Origin: JADHUC01 sp964623055
Lineage (GTDB): Bacteria; Planctomycetota; Planctomycetia; Pirellulales; Pirellulaceae
Direction: 5' to 3'
NCBI GenBank assembly: GCA_964623055.1
Contig: CAZURK010000001.1
Location: forward strand, 1 to 64,000
Length of the DNA: 64,000 nt
Position numbers and translations under genes: made by a program. Under the pieces are notes generated by a model that did not search any database, was not told the origin of the DNA, and saw only the letters and a program-made list of their open reading frames with translations. Shown here piece by piece: positions 1 through 8,634 of this stretch. The first letter of the stretch is position 1; the number at the start of each line of letters is the position of its first letter.

Positions 1-2
1 CA

Positions 3-119
3 CGCCAATGGTTCCGCGTCGACACCATCCAACACGTAGCCTCGTTCTACCTGAAATTCCTGCCTTACTTTCAGGGCTCGGCCGGTGCGGCCGGAACTGC
101 CGCGAACCGCCGCTCATGA
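3..119 (+). CDS. C-terminal end of an unidentified protein (5' truncated)
   Basis: One frame is open from the window edge to a TGA at 117-119. It reads as a plausible protein tail (begins RQWFRVDTIQHVASFY, ends TAANRRS). Only about 38 residues are visible, so no family can be assigned. It converges on the isomerase gene 18 bases further on. It could be a chance open frame; the aromatic-rich natural-looking composition is the only support. Confidence 0.35.
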   Translation, partial: RQWFRVDTIQHVASFYLKFLPYFQGSAGAAGTAANRRS

Positions 120-136
120 GTTCTCTTATGACACGG

Positions 137-955
137 CTACGGGGCGGCGCAGGGTTGCGTCAGTTCGGCGAAAGCCTGTTTCGACTGCTCGATCAGTTCG
201 ATGTAGTCCGAGTTCTCGACGTCCTCGCCCATCAGTTCGACGTCGAAGAAGCCGTCGTAGCCGGCTTCGGTCAAACGAGCGACGATCTCCTTCAACGGAA
301 GGTGTCCTTGGCCCAGACGGCATCGGTTCTGTTCACCGCACGGCGGGCGTTTGGCGTCGCCCAGTTGGACGATCGCAATCAGCGGGACAATCTCGTGGAT
401 ACGTTCCAGAACGGCCGGGTCCTGTCCCAGATGGTAAGCGTCAAAAGTCAGCTTCAACTGAGAGCAATCGACCGATTGCAGCAATTCGATCGACTCATCC
501 AGGTCCGTCAAGAAGGTCCATTCCCCCGCGCAGTCAGCGTGCATCGGCTCGACGGCCAACGCGATCCCGCATTCGCTGGCAACGGGTGCCATTTCCTTCA
601 GCGCGCCTTTGAACAATCGCCGGGCATGATTGTGCGTGTGGCCGGAGCGTGAGCCGCTGTAGACGACAAGGGCGGCGGCGTTCAGATCGGCAGCGAGTTG
701 CGTCGCTTCGATGGCGTCGTCGACGCTATCCTTGTATGTCCGGCCGTCGCTTCCGGTAAACCCTCCGGCCCACAGGAGGCTGGACACGGTCAGCGGGCTA
801 TCGGCCAGCAGTTCGGCCCCTCTTTCTTCGCCAAAATCCGACAGCTTCTGCCGCCATACTGCGATCCCGTCGATCCCCGCGGCAACGTAGTTTCGAACGT
901 CTTCTTCAAACGACCAACGAAAGGTCGTGATCTCGTTCATTGACAGCCGGGCCAT
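137..955 (-). CDS. Sugar phosphate isomerase/epimerase (xylose isomerase-like TIM barrel)
   Basis: 272 residues, the usual length for this family. The central part carries signature stretches of the AP-endonuclease/xylose isomerase-like barrel: a strand ending LAVEPMH near residue 155, KLTFDAYHLGQDP near 190, and a C-terminal segment GYDGFFDVELMGED where the Glu and nearby acidic and His residues would bind the metal. Such cytosolic enzymes usually interconvert keto-sugars, inositol derivatives or hydroxypyruvate; the substrate cannot be told here. The start at 955 follows an AAAGGAG ribosome site about 9 bases upstream. It appears monocistronic, with a 240-base gap to the next minus-strand gene. 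Confidence 0.85.
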   Translation of the reverse strand: MARLSMNEITTFRWSFEEDVRNYVAAGIDGIAVWRQKLSDFGEERGAELLADSPLTVSSLLWAGGFTGSDGRTYKDSVDDAIEATQLAADLNAAALVVYSGSRSGHTHNHARRLFKGALKEMAPVASECGIALAVEPMHADCAGEWTFLTDLDESIELLQSVDCSQLKLTFDAYHLGQDPAVLERIHEIVPLIAIVQLGDAKRPPCGEQNRCRLGQGHLPLKEIVARLTEAGYDGFFDVELMGEDVENSDYIELIEQSKQAFAELTQPCAAP

Positions 956-1197
956 CCGTGTGTGCTCCTTTCAATTCCGTCGCCCAAAGCACTCCACCGA
1001 GATTGGTACTTCCGTGACAGCGAGGTAGTATGAGAAATCGCCGGGCCGTTGTAAAGCACAACCGACGGCCATCAGAATCTGAACGACAATTCTCCGGCTA
1101 TGACGCACGGCGTGCTAGCACCAAATGGCTCTTCCAGGTTTTTGGCGTGGTTTATGGAGCCTCGGTCTTGGCGTCTGAGCCCATTTCACGCAGAACT

Positions 1198-1947
1198 TTA
1201 TCTGTGTGATTCGGCTTTTCGCCGAGCCAGTTCGTCGCGGATCCTGGCTGCCAGTTCGTACTGCTCCTTGGCCACAGCATCCTGGAGCTGTTCGTCAAGC
1301 GTACGGCCCACATCGTAGTGATCACGCAACGATTCGCGCAAGTCCGTGAGTCGGGCAACCAGTTCGTCGTCTTCGAACACGTCCTCGGCATCGTGCTCGG
1401 TGTACAGGTCACGCAGGTCATCCAGGCCAAGATTGATCTGGTGCACGGCGGCTTCGGGCCGGTCTTCCTCCAATTCGGCCAGGGCGGCCGCCTGGATGCG
1501 ATGAAATAGTACAAACGGACGGTACTGCTCGTGGGACATCGTCCACTGTTCGTCGGGCGAATGGTTCTGGCAGAAATCCATCAGCCCCAATGTGTGGTCG
1601 GCATCCGCCAAGGCGTGTGTGAACATCTTCAGGCTCAGCCAGCAGATGCGACGGTGATAGAACTGAACGAACTCGCGGTCAATCGCGTGACATTGCTCCT
1701 CGTCCAGCATCATGTCGTCGTCACGCAGTTCTTCGGCCAGCAAGTAGTCGTAGTAGGTGTCGAATCCAAGCGGCTTGTCGCCGTCCGGTCGTCCCGCCGT
1801 TTCGAGCTGCAAGACGCCCATGTCGATCCGCATCTGGATTACGGTGCGACCATCATCACCTTTTGCCGAACGGACATTCAGTGTGTCCGGATCGTACGGC
1901 CATCGGTGCAAGATCGCGTCAATATTGTTCTTCTCTTTTTCCGACAT
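1198..1947 (-). CDS. UVR-motif (UvrB/UvrC motif) protein
   Basis: About 249 residues, acidic and largely helical. The last 36 residues form a UVR motif (LDEQLQDAVAKEQYELAARI followed by RDELARRKAE), the helical hairpin by which UvrB and UvrC contact each other. In stand-alone proteins such as McsA-type or planctomycete versions the motif only suggests protein-protein contact. The upstream domain (residues 1-210) has no motif I recognise. The ATG at 1947 is preferred over a GTG one codon upstream. The gene diverges from the DUF1592 gene, so 1948-2243 should carry both promoters. I saw no nuclease or ATPase motif, so a direct repair role is unproven. Confidence 0.75.
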   Translation of the reverse strand: MSEKEKNNIDAILHRWPYDPDTLNVRSAKGDDGRTVIQMRIDMGVLQLETAGRPDGDKPLGFDTYYDYLLAEELRDDDMMLDEEQCHAIDREFVQFYHRRICWLSLKMFTHALADADHTLGLMDFCQNHSPDEQWTMSHEQYRPFVLFHRIQAAALAELEEDRPEAAVHQINLGLDDLRDLYTEHDAEDVFEDDELVARLTDLRESLRDHYDVGRTLDEQLQDAVAKEQYELAARIRDELARRKAESHR

Positions 1948-2243
1948 CACAGGTCCATTACGCTAAAAATGCGGAGTCGCATATGTCGCTCGGGGGATGC
2001 GTCGCGCGCCGTCCATATATCCCATTATATACAGAGACCCGCCGCTGACCGATGGGGCAATCGCAGACGAAGATGGGGAAAGAGGGAAAGAAAGAGATCG
2101 ACTCGCGTCGCGGCCGCAGGCAGGCAATGCGGAAGTTGTTGGACGCGCTCGCTGTGAACTCTCGCCAATGCGTTCGGGTAATCCTGTGACCCCATTTACA
2201 CTATCTAGTTTCATTGAGGGGTTTCCGTTCGAGCGGGCTTGCC

Positions 2244-4211
2244 ATGATGCAAACAAATAAGCAGTTTTCGATGTCGTTGCGAGATCGTTGGAATCATCTT
2301 CCACGGTTGGTGTTATTTACCGTAGCGATGTGTCTTTGCCAGGGTGGCGTGCCGGGAGTTGCGGCACAAAGCGGGACGCCGCACACGTTTTCCGCCGACG
2401 CCTACACCAAGCAGATTGCTCCGCTGCTCGCACAGTATTGCGGCGCGTGTCACGGTAAAAAGACGCAGGAAGCCGACATCGCTTTCCATAAATATCCGAA
2501 TGTCGATTCCGTCCGGCAGGACGCCGATACATGGGCTTCGGTCAAGGAGATGCTGGACTTCGGCGCCATGCCTCCTGAAGATCAGAAGCAGCCTACCAGC
2601 AAAGAAAGATCACTGCTGTCGGACTGGATCGAAGCTGCTCTCCGCTCGAAGCCTCGGAACGTGCGCGATCCGGGCCGAGTGACCATTCGCCGTCTGAATC
2701 GGGTCGAGTACGACAACACAGTTCGTGATTTGACGGGTCTGGATCTTCGGCTGTCCGAGAACTTCCCTTCCGATGACGTTGGCGAAGGCTTTGATAACAT
2801 CGGCGATGTGCTGTCGCTACCGCCGCTCTTGTTCGAGAAGTGCATGGACGCTGCCGAGCAAATCGCGACCACGGCAATCCGCGAGAGGCCCGAGGATCTT
2901 CCCGAGAGCCACCGGCGCATCGTGCTCGCGGCGCCGGGTAGTGGGAAAACGCCTGAGCAGGCTGCTCGTGAGATCCTGACGCCATTCACCAGCCGCGCAT
3001 TCCGGCGGCCGGCTCGGCCGGAGGAAGTGGAGCCGCTCGTCAGACTGGTCAACCTGTCGATGGAGAAAGGCGATTCGTTCGAGCGCGGCATCCAAGTCGC
3101 CATCTCTGCGATTCTGGTGTCGCCACATTTCCTGTTTCGTGTCGAAACGGACCCGGAGCCCGATGAACCAACCAAAATCCGCCCGTTGAGCGATTACGAA
3201 CTGGCTAGCCGTCTATCGTATTTTCTCTGGAGCAGTATGCCGGACGAAGAACTTCTCTCGCTCGCCGAGCGCGGCGTGCTGCACGAGGAAAAGGTCCTGG
3301 AGGCGCAGGTGCAGCGAATGCTGCAGAACAGCAAGGCACAATCGCTGGTCGAGAGCTTCGGCGGACAATGGCTGAACCTTCGCAACTTGGATGAGATCAT
3401 ACCCGATCCCGCCAAGTTTGGCCCATTTGATGACGTACTTCGCCGTGACATGGTGCGCGAAACCGAGATGTTTTTTGCCACCGTGATGCGAGAGGATCGG
3501 AGCATCCTGGAATTCCTGACTGGCGATTTCACTTTCATCAACGAGCGTCTCGCCAGACACTACGGCATGAACGGCGTGAGGGGTGAGACACTGCGAAAGA
3601 TCACTTTGCCCGATGGTAAACGCATTGGATTGCTGACGCACGCCAGCATCTTGACGCTAACGTCCAACCCGACGCGAACGTCGCCGGTGAAGCGTGGCAA
3701 GTGGATCATGGAGAACGTATTGGGTACACCACCGCCTGATCCACCGCCTAACGTACCGGCCTTGGAGGAGACCCAGAGGGCGGAACCCGACTTGTCCTTG
3801 CGTGAACAGATGATCTTGCACCGCGACAATCCCGTGTGTGCGTCGTGCCATCGGCAGATGGACCAGTTGGGATTCGGTCTCGAGAACTTCGACGCCACGG
3901 GGCGGTGGCGCGAGAAGGATGGCAAGTTCCCGGTAGAGGCTTCCGGTGAATTGCCCAGTGGCGAGAAGTTTTCGGGGCCGGCCGAATTGGTTCAAATCCT
4001 GGCCAAACGGAAGCATCAGTTCACCGAAACGCTCGTTTCAAAAATGCTGATCTACGCTCTGGGACGCGGCATAAGACCCTACGACCAACATGCGATCAAC
4101 TGGATCGTCAGGCGAGTTGAGGACGGCGACTATCGTTTTTCGGCTGTAATCACGGGGATCGTCATGAGCCGGCCGTTCCGGATGCGGCGAGGCGATGGAG
4201 GTGCGGAATGA
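2244..4211 (+). CDS. DUF1592 domain-containing planctomycete cytochrome-type protein
   Basis: 655 residues with an N-terminal signal peptide (hydrophobic run LPRLVLFTVAMCLCQGG, then VAAQS). Domain order matches the planctomycete family: a cytochrome c-like segment with CGACH near residue 66, DUF1587 (RLNRVEYDNTVRDLTG), DUF1595 (RAFRRPARPEEVEPL), DUF1592 (ELASRLSYFLWSSMPDEELL), DUF1588 with a second haem site CASCH near 531, and DUF1585 at the C-terminus. Both CxxCH motifs predict covalent haem outside the cytoplasmic membrane. The family is abundant in planctomycetes and is suspected to work in oxidative polymer degradation, but its reaction is unknown. The ATG at 2244 is chosen because the signal peptide begins there; an in-frame start at 2214 also exists. 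The stop overlaps the next gene (ATGA). Confidence 0.92.
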   Translation: MMQTNKQFSMSLRDRWNHLPRLVLFTVAMCLCQGGVPGVAAQSGTPHTFSADAYTKQIAPLLAQYCGACHGKKTQEADIAFHKYPNVDSVRQDADTWASVKEMLDFGAMPPEDQKQPTSKERSLLSDWIEAALRSKPRNVRDPGRVTIRRLNRVEYDNTVRDLTGLDLRLSENFPSDDVGEGFDNIGDVLSLPPLLFEKCMDAAEQIATTAIRERPEDLPESHRRIVLAAPGSGKTPEQAAREILTPFTSRAFRRPARPEEVEPLVRLVNLSMEKGDSFERGIQVAISAILVSPHFLFRVETDPEPDEPTKIRPLSDYELASRLSYFLWSSMPDEELLSLAERGVLHEEKVLEAQVQRMLQNSKAQSLVESFGGQWLNLRNLDEIIPDPAKFGPFDDVLRRDMVRETEMFFATVMREDRSILEFLTGDFTFINERLARHYGMNGVRGETLRKITLPDGKRIGLLTHASILTLTSNPTRTSPVKRGKWIMENVLGTPPPDPPPNVPALEETQRAEPDLSLREQMILHRDNPVCASCHRQMDQLGFGLENFDATGRWREKDGKFPVEASGELPSGEKFSGPAELVQILAKRKHQFTETLVSKMLIYALGRGIRPYDQHAINWIVRRVEDGDYRFSAVITGIVMSRPFRMRRGDGGAE

Positions 4212-5548
4212 GCACATCGCGACTTGAACGAAGGACGTTTCTGAAAGGGCTGGGGCTCAGTATGGGCCTGCCGTTGTTGGAGGCCATGATACCGGATCGC
4301 TCGGTCCACGCAGCGTCTGCGAACCGTCCACCGGTGCGTATGGCCTTCGTTTTCTTTCCCAACGGGGCGATCATGCCCAGTTGGACTCCCGCCGAGGATG
4401 GCGAGAGCTACAAGCTGAGCAAGACGCTCGAGCCGCTCGCCGAGTTCAAGGGTGACATGAACGTCCTGACCGGCTTGGCTCAGGACAATGGCCGCGCGAA
4501 GGGCGACGGCGCCGGCGACCACGCCCGCTGTGCCTCGTCCTACTTGACTGGGGCCCATCCACGCAAGACGTCTGGGGCTGACATTCACGTGGGCGTGTCT
4601 GTCGATCAGGTCGCTGCGCAGAAAGTCGGGCATCTAACGAAACTGCCGTCGCTGGAACTGGGCATCGAAAAGGGCCGCAACGCCGACAATTGTGATTCCG
4701 GCTACAGTTGTGCCTATTCGTCAAACATCTCGTGGAAAACCGCCACGACGCCCATGGCCAAGGAGATCCACCCGCGTCTTGTCTTCGAGCGTCTTTTCGG
4801 TGACGCCAAACAGTCGGAAGAAGGGCGTGAACGCCGCGACTTCTACCGTAAGAGCATTCTGGATCTCGTGGCTAATGATGCCGATAGACTGAAAGCGAAG
4901 CTGGGGATTACGGACCGGCGGAAAATGGACGAGTACTTTTCCAGCGTCCGGGACCTGGAGCGCCGCGTTGTTCGCGCAGAGCAGCAAGCCGAACGGGTCC
5001 GGCCTGATTTTGAAGTACCGGACGGAATCCCGCGCGACTACCAGCAGCACGTCCGCTTGATGTTCGACCTCATGGTGCTGGCTTTTCGCACGGACGTGAC
5101 CAGGATTTCTACCTTCATGCTAGGAAACGCCGGCAGCAACCGCAGCTATCGTATGGTCGGCGTTAGCGACGGCCACCATCAGATATCTCACCACCGCAAC
5201 AAGAAGGAACTGATCGACAAGATCCAGAAGATCGACGGTTTCCTGGTGGGCGAATTCGCCTACTTCCTTCGCAAGCTGAAGTCCGTGGAGGAGGGAACCG
5301 GAACGCTCTTGGACCACTCGATGATTATGTACGGCAGCGGTCTCAGCGACGGCAACCGCCATCACCATCACAATCTGCCCGTGGTCCTGGCAGGCGGCGG
5401 CGGAGGCACGATTCATACCGGTCGGCACATCAGCACAGGTAGCGAAACGCCCTTGAACAACCTGTTCCTGTCGATGTTAGATCGCGTCGGTGCTGATGTC
5501 GCGAAGCTCGGCGACAGTTCCGGCCGGCTGACTGTCATCGACGCATGA
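4208..5548 (+). CDS. DUF1552 domain-containing protein, Tat-exported
   Basis: 446 residues, translationally coupled to the DUF1592 gene by an ATGA overlap. The N-terminus has a twin-arginine signal (ERRTFLKGLGLSMGLPLLEA). The body shows the DUF1552 hallmarks: an early FFPNGAIMPSW, a middle GITDRRKMDEYFSSVRDLERR, and a late His-rich segment (VSDGHHQISHH, then SDGNRHHHHN) that probably binds metal; the fold is related to sulfatase/alkaline-phosphatase-like proteins. DUF1592-DUF1552 is a standard planctomycete pair, exported together, of unknown biochemical role. The gene converges on the anti-sigma-like gene with a short gap. Confidence 0.93.
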   Translation: MSTSRLERRTFLKGLGLSMGLPLLEAMIPDRSVHAASANRPPVRMAFVFFPNGAIMPSWTPAEDGESYKLSKTLEPLAEFKGDMNVLTGLAQDNGRAKGDGAGDHARCASSYLTGAHPRKTSGADIHVGVSVDQVAAQKVGHLTKLPSLELGIEKGRNADNCDSGYSCAYSSNISWKTATTPMAKEIHPRLVFERLFGDAKQSEEGRERRDFYRKSILDLVANDADRLKAKLGITDRRKMDEYFSSVRDLERRVVRAEQQAERVRPDFEVPDGIPRDYQQHVRLMFDLMVLAFRTDVTRISTFMLGNAGSNRSYRMVGVSDGHHQISHHRNKKELIDKIQKIDGFLVGEFAYFLRKLKSVEEGTGTLLDHSMIMYGSGLSDGNRHHHHNLPVVLAGGGGGTIHTGRHISTGSETPLNNLFLSMLDRVGADVAKLGDSSGRLTVIDA

Positions 5549-5591
5549 CGACGGAACGGCAGCGGGCCTGGTGCTTCGTCTGCAATGGTCG

Positions 5592-6401
5592 TTAGGACGG
5601 CGGCGATCCCAGTTCGATCGGCAAAACACGAACGTCGTCGCCGACCGTTATCGTGACCTCCCACGTTCCGGAGGGCACTTCGATGTATTCCCGGGCCAGT
5701 TGTGCCAACGTCGATCGCCTTACTGGTGAAGCGTTCGGCTGCGCGATCTCGAAACGGGCTCGCTCGGCGATGCGCGGATCACCAGGGCTCGAAATGTCAC
5801 ACCGCACACGCCATCGTTCGGGCGAAGCCGCGCGTTTGAATCCCATTGACAACAGGTACCCCAATTCGTCCACAGGGATCTGCCAACAATACTCTTCCGA
5901 CGCAGGCTCGCTTTCGCCCGGCGTCTCGGCATCGCGGCCCCTCGTCGCAGATCGGCTGCTTCCGCGCGTCCGCACAGCGGCATAGGCGGGAACCGGACGC
6001 GGTCTTGGCGGCCCCAGCAGCAGTTCAGCACCGTCGGCCATCAATTGACCGGCATTATCCCACCAGACTCGGAGACGCTCGCGAAGGACAGAACGGCGCG
6101 GTCCGGCGGCGACGCCCGGTTCCGATGCCGCTGCAAGCGCCTCGGCCCCAATTGCCAGCGGTTGGCCCCAGACTGGTCGCATCACATCCCGAAGAAAATC
6201 AACCAACTCTCTGACAGCCGGCTTTGTGTTCATCGCCTCCTCGACAGCACGGCATTCCTCATCGGAACACATCTCGTCGACATACGAAGCTAGCGTGATG
6301 TCATCGACATCACCCCAGAGTTCCGTCCGCGCCTCGCGGTGGGCGCGCAATTTGTCGAAGGTCTGTCGCCAGCGTTCTTTTTCTTGATCAGAGGTACTCA
6401 T
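5592..6401 (-). CDS. Putative anti-sigma-like protein downstream of a sigma factor
   Basis: 269 residues. The N-terminal part (ITLASYVDEMCSDEECRAVE, about residues 28-47, then a helix ending LVDFLRDVM) resembles the anti-sigma N-terminal helical domain that starts with a Y-x-D-E/G-x-L-s-x-e-E pattern, but without the full His/Cys zinc set. No transmembrane helix is evident. The C-terminal half is predicted beta-rich (EVTITVGDDVRVLPIELGS). It sits 84 bases downstream of the sigma factor on the same strand, with an AGGGGAG site before the ATG at 6401. Role as a regulator of that sigma factor is inferred from position and the weak N-terminal resemblance. Confidence 0.65.
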   Translation of the reverse strand: MSTSDQEKERWRQTFDKLRAHREARTELWGDVDDITLASYVDEMCSDEECRAVEEAMNTKPAVRELVDFLRDVMRPVWGQPLAIGAEALAAASEPGVAAGPRRSVLRERLRVWWDNAGQLMADGAELLLGPPRPRPVPAYAAVRTRGSSRSATRGRDAETPGESEPASEEYCWQIPVDELGYLLSMGFKRAASPERWRVRCDISSPGDPRIAERARFEIAQPNASPVRRSTLAQLAREYIEVPSGTWEVTITVGDDVRVLPIELGSPPS

Positions 6402-6485
6402 ATCAAGGACTCCCCTTACATATAGGCGAGCACGAAACCGGCGAACGCAAGGATTTCCACAGGATTACTGCATAATTCTCCGCGA

Positions 6486-7157
6486 TCAGTCATCCGTCAG
6501 ATATCCCTTCAAAACACGCACAATGTCGGGAATCAACCTGCGCAACAGCTTGAGTCCGTTTTCTTTGACTTTCAGTCGCCACGCAATACTGTCGGCAAAC
6601 TTGCTGACATACCCATCGATCGACCGCACACTAACACCTAGTTCGGATGCAACGTCTTTTCTGGTTAGTCCTTTTTCGAGGAGTGTCCACGCAAGCAATT
6701 CTCGTTCAGGAAGGGTCTTCCGATATCTTTCGATCCACGCCAGCAGATTTGCAGCCTCCTCCTTTCGGATCAGATGCTCGTCCGGACCCAGATTGCCATC
6801 GGCCACATCGAAGTCGTAGCCGTCAGAGACTGGTGGTCTCCGCGCCACTTTACGCAGGTAGTCGATAGCTGCATGTGCCGTAATGGTCGCCAGATAGGAA
6901 CAGAACCTCGCTTTTCCGTTCCAGCGATGCAGGCCCGCGTCGATGCGTATCCACGCGTCCTGGGTGACGTCGTCCCACGCTTCTTTGTGCGCGTGGCCCA
7001 GCTTCTTCCGGACAATCCCTTTCACGAGCTGTCCAAACCTGGTTTGCATCCGTCCTGCAGCACCCGGAGCGTCTCGCAGGCGGTCGCTCACAAGCGATGG
7101 ACAATCCATCGGCGGTGGGTGACAGCAAGGGAAAGGATCTGGCAGCAAGTCCGGCAT
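6486..7157 (-). CDS. RNA polymerase sigma-70 family factor, ECF-type
   Basis: 223 residues. Region 2 is visible as GKARFCSYLATITAHAAIDY preceded by a DVTQDAWIRID segment. Region 4 contains a helix-turn-helix (LTRKDVASELGVSVRSIDGY). Between them lies an ALLEKGLTR-type linker. Such factors recruit RNA polymerase to a small regulon and are usually held by a partner encoded next door, here the protein at 5592-6401. The start at 7157 has GGGAG 6 bases upstream. A C-terminal tail of about 30 residues extends past region 4. Its target promoters cannot be deduced from the window. Confidence 0.85.
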   Translation of the reverse strand: MPDLLPDPFPCCHPPPMDCPSLVSDRLRDAPGAAGRMQTRFGQLVKGIVRKKLGHAHKEAWDDVTQDAWIRIDAGLHRWNGKARFCSYLATITAHAAIDYLRKVARRPPVSDGYDFDVADGNLGPDEHLIRKEEAANLLAWIERYRKTLPERELLAWTLLEKGLTRKDVASELGVSVRSIDGYVSKFADSIAWRLKVKENGLKLLRRLIPDIVRVLKGYLTDD

Positions 7158-7397
7158 ACACGACTCCCAAATCTGCGCTCGATACCTGCAACACTAGAGA
7201 CGGTGTTCGACAACGGGCCGCGAACGATCGCTGCGCATCATCACGATTATGATATCATACTCTCTGGCGACGCCCTACGATACTCGGCAGCAAATGAGCC
7301 GCCGCTGAACCGATAGACGACGGAACGGGCATGGGTGCAGCCTGCGGGAGTTCTTGGAAAGAAATGCAGGTGTCGCGCATACCAGTCGCACAGGCCG

Positions 7398-8534
7398 TCA
7401 GCCGGACCATCGGTAGCTTGCCGCACTGACGGAGACGGGGATCATCTCCTCCAGGCTGTGTGGCAGGATTCCCGCCTGCCTGTGTTGACCGTGCTCGGTA
7501 GCGACGGCGCCGAGCGGTTTCGCACCGTCTATGCTGCCTCGTGTTCGGATCGCTTCCAGCGTCGGATTCGGGGGAGAGAGTGTGGCCAAACGCCGCACGC
7601 CATCGCGCTGGAATCGATGGCCGCAGTACTTGAATACGACGCCGCGCTCGGCCGCGGAGATCGGTATGACGAGCGGGATGAGGCAAGAACCGTCAGCACC
7701 CACTGTGACTAGCGAATCCGGATGCTTGTCGTTTGGGAAAGCCAGCCTGTCTGGGTCCGCCATAGTTGCTTCGTCCGTGCTGGATGCCTGCGTGTCCGGG
7801 ACTGCACCGGTTGGCTCCCACACCACGTTCACCTCGACGCGGGCTTCGGGTTTTCCGCCATGCAGCAACGCCAGTGCTCCAACTTGCCCGTTGACCCGTT
7901 CGGATTTGTCTTCGAGGACCGTCATCGATGTCGGCTCGCCGTCACCGCCGCGTGTCAGTCGGTAAGGTAACGCGCGGGGTGCTTCGGCGCGAAAAAATGC
8001 CTCGGCCAGAGCGTGGGTCACGAAGTCGTCGACAATCTGGTCGCCTCGCAAGAGCTGGCCAAGACCCATCTTACGCATGCGCACGCGGCCTTCGGCAAGC
8101 CGGCGTGCGATCCGGCAAAACGAGCAGTGAGCGAGGTGCCGCGAAAGCGTCTCCGTGCCCGTCCGGAAGACTCTGGGCGGCTGGTCTTTTGCCACGGACT
8201 CGTCCCACTCAGCGATCGCAGCGCAGCAATAGTGTTCGAACAGCCAACTACGCTCCGGGCTCTCCAGCCAACCTTCAAGCTCCGCCACATCCTGGCAGTT
8301 GAAGAGTATTTCGCTGAATTCCCTTCGCAGTCGCTGAATGCTCTCCAGTTCCCGTCGGAGCCGTTCCGGATCGTGGAACTCCTCACTTATCTGACGTTCC
8401 TCGTCCCGATACGCGCGAAGCGCCAGATCTGCAGCGTCGCCGTGCAGTTGTAGAAGCTGGCCGTGTTCGCACGTCGTCTTGTCTCGTCCGTGACGGCGAC
8501 TCGACGAGCCAGCGTTCTTCGAGGCTTGACTCAT
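7398..8534 (-). CDS. Hypothetical protein with an HxxxCxxC zinc-finger-like motif
   Basis: 378 residues, no family recognised. An H-x3-C-x2-C triad lies at about residues 133-140 (HLAHCSFCR), as in zinc-binding anti-sigma proteins. An N-terminal charged helical part (residues 35-110) precedes it, and a beta-rich part (about 190-310) follows. No transmembrane segment is apparent. It lies between the 1085-residue ORFan upstream (100-base gap) and the sigma factor gene downstream (240-base gap), all on the same strand, so a shared regulatory unit is plausible. The ribosome site before the ATG at 8534 is weak, so the exact start is uncertain. Confidence 0.6.
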   Translation of the reverse strand: MSQASKNAGSSSRRHGRDKTTCEHGQLLQLHGDAADLALRAYRDEERQISEEFHDPERLRRELESIQRLRREFSEILFNCQDVAELEGWLESPERSWLFEHYCCAAIAEWDESVAKDQPPRVFRTGTETLSRHLAHCSFCRIARRLAEGRVRMRKMGLGQLLRGDQIVDDFVTHALAEAFFRAEAPRALPYRLTRGGDGEPTSMTVLEDKSERVNGQVGALALLHGGKPEARVEVNVVWEPTGAVPDTQASSTDEATMADPDRLAFPNDKHPDSLVTVGADGSCLIPLVIPISAAERGVVFKYCGHRFQRDGVRRLATLSPPNPTLEAIRTRGSIDGAKPLGAVATEHGQHRQAGILPHSLEEMIPVSVSAASYRWSG

Positions 8535-8634
8535 CGTTCACTCGCTTTCGATCTCGCGCTTCACTGCAGTGAAAGGAGCCAATGCCGCCCTGGTCGGCGA
8601 CGGGCGCAGCCATCCTGGCTCCGCGGACGAGACG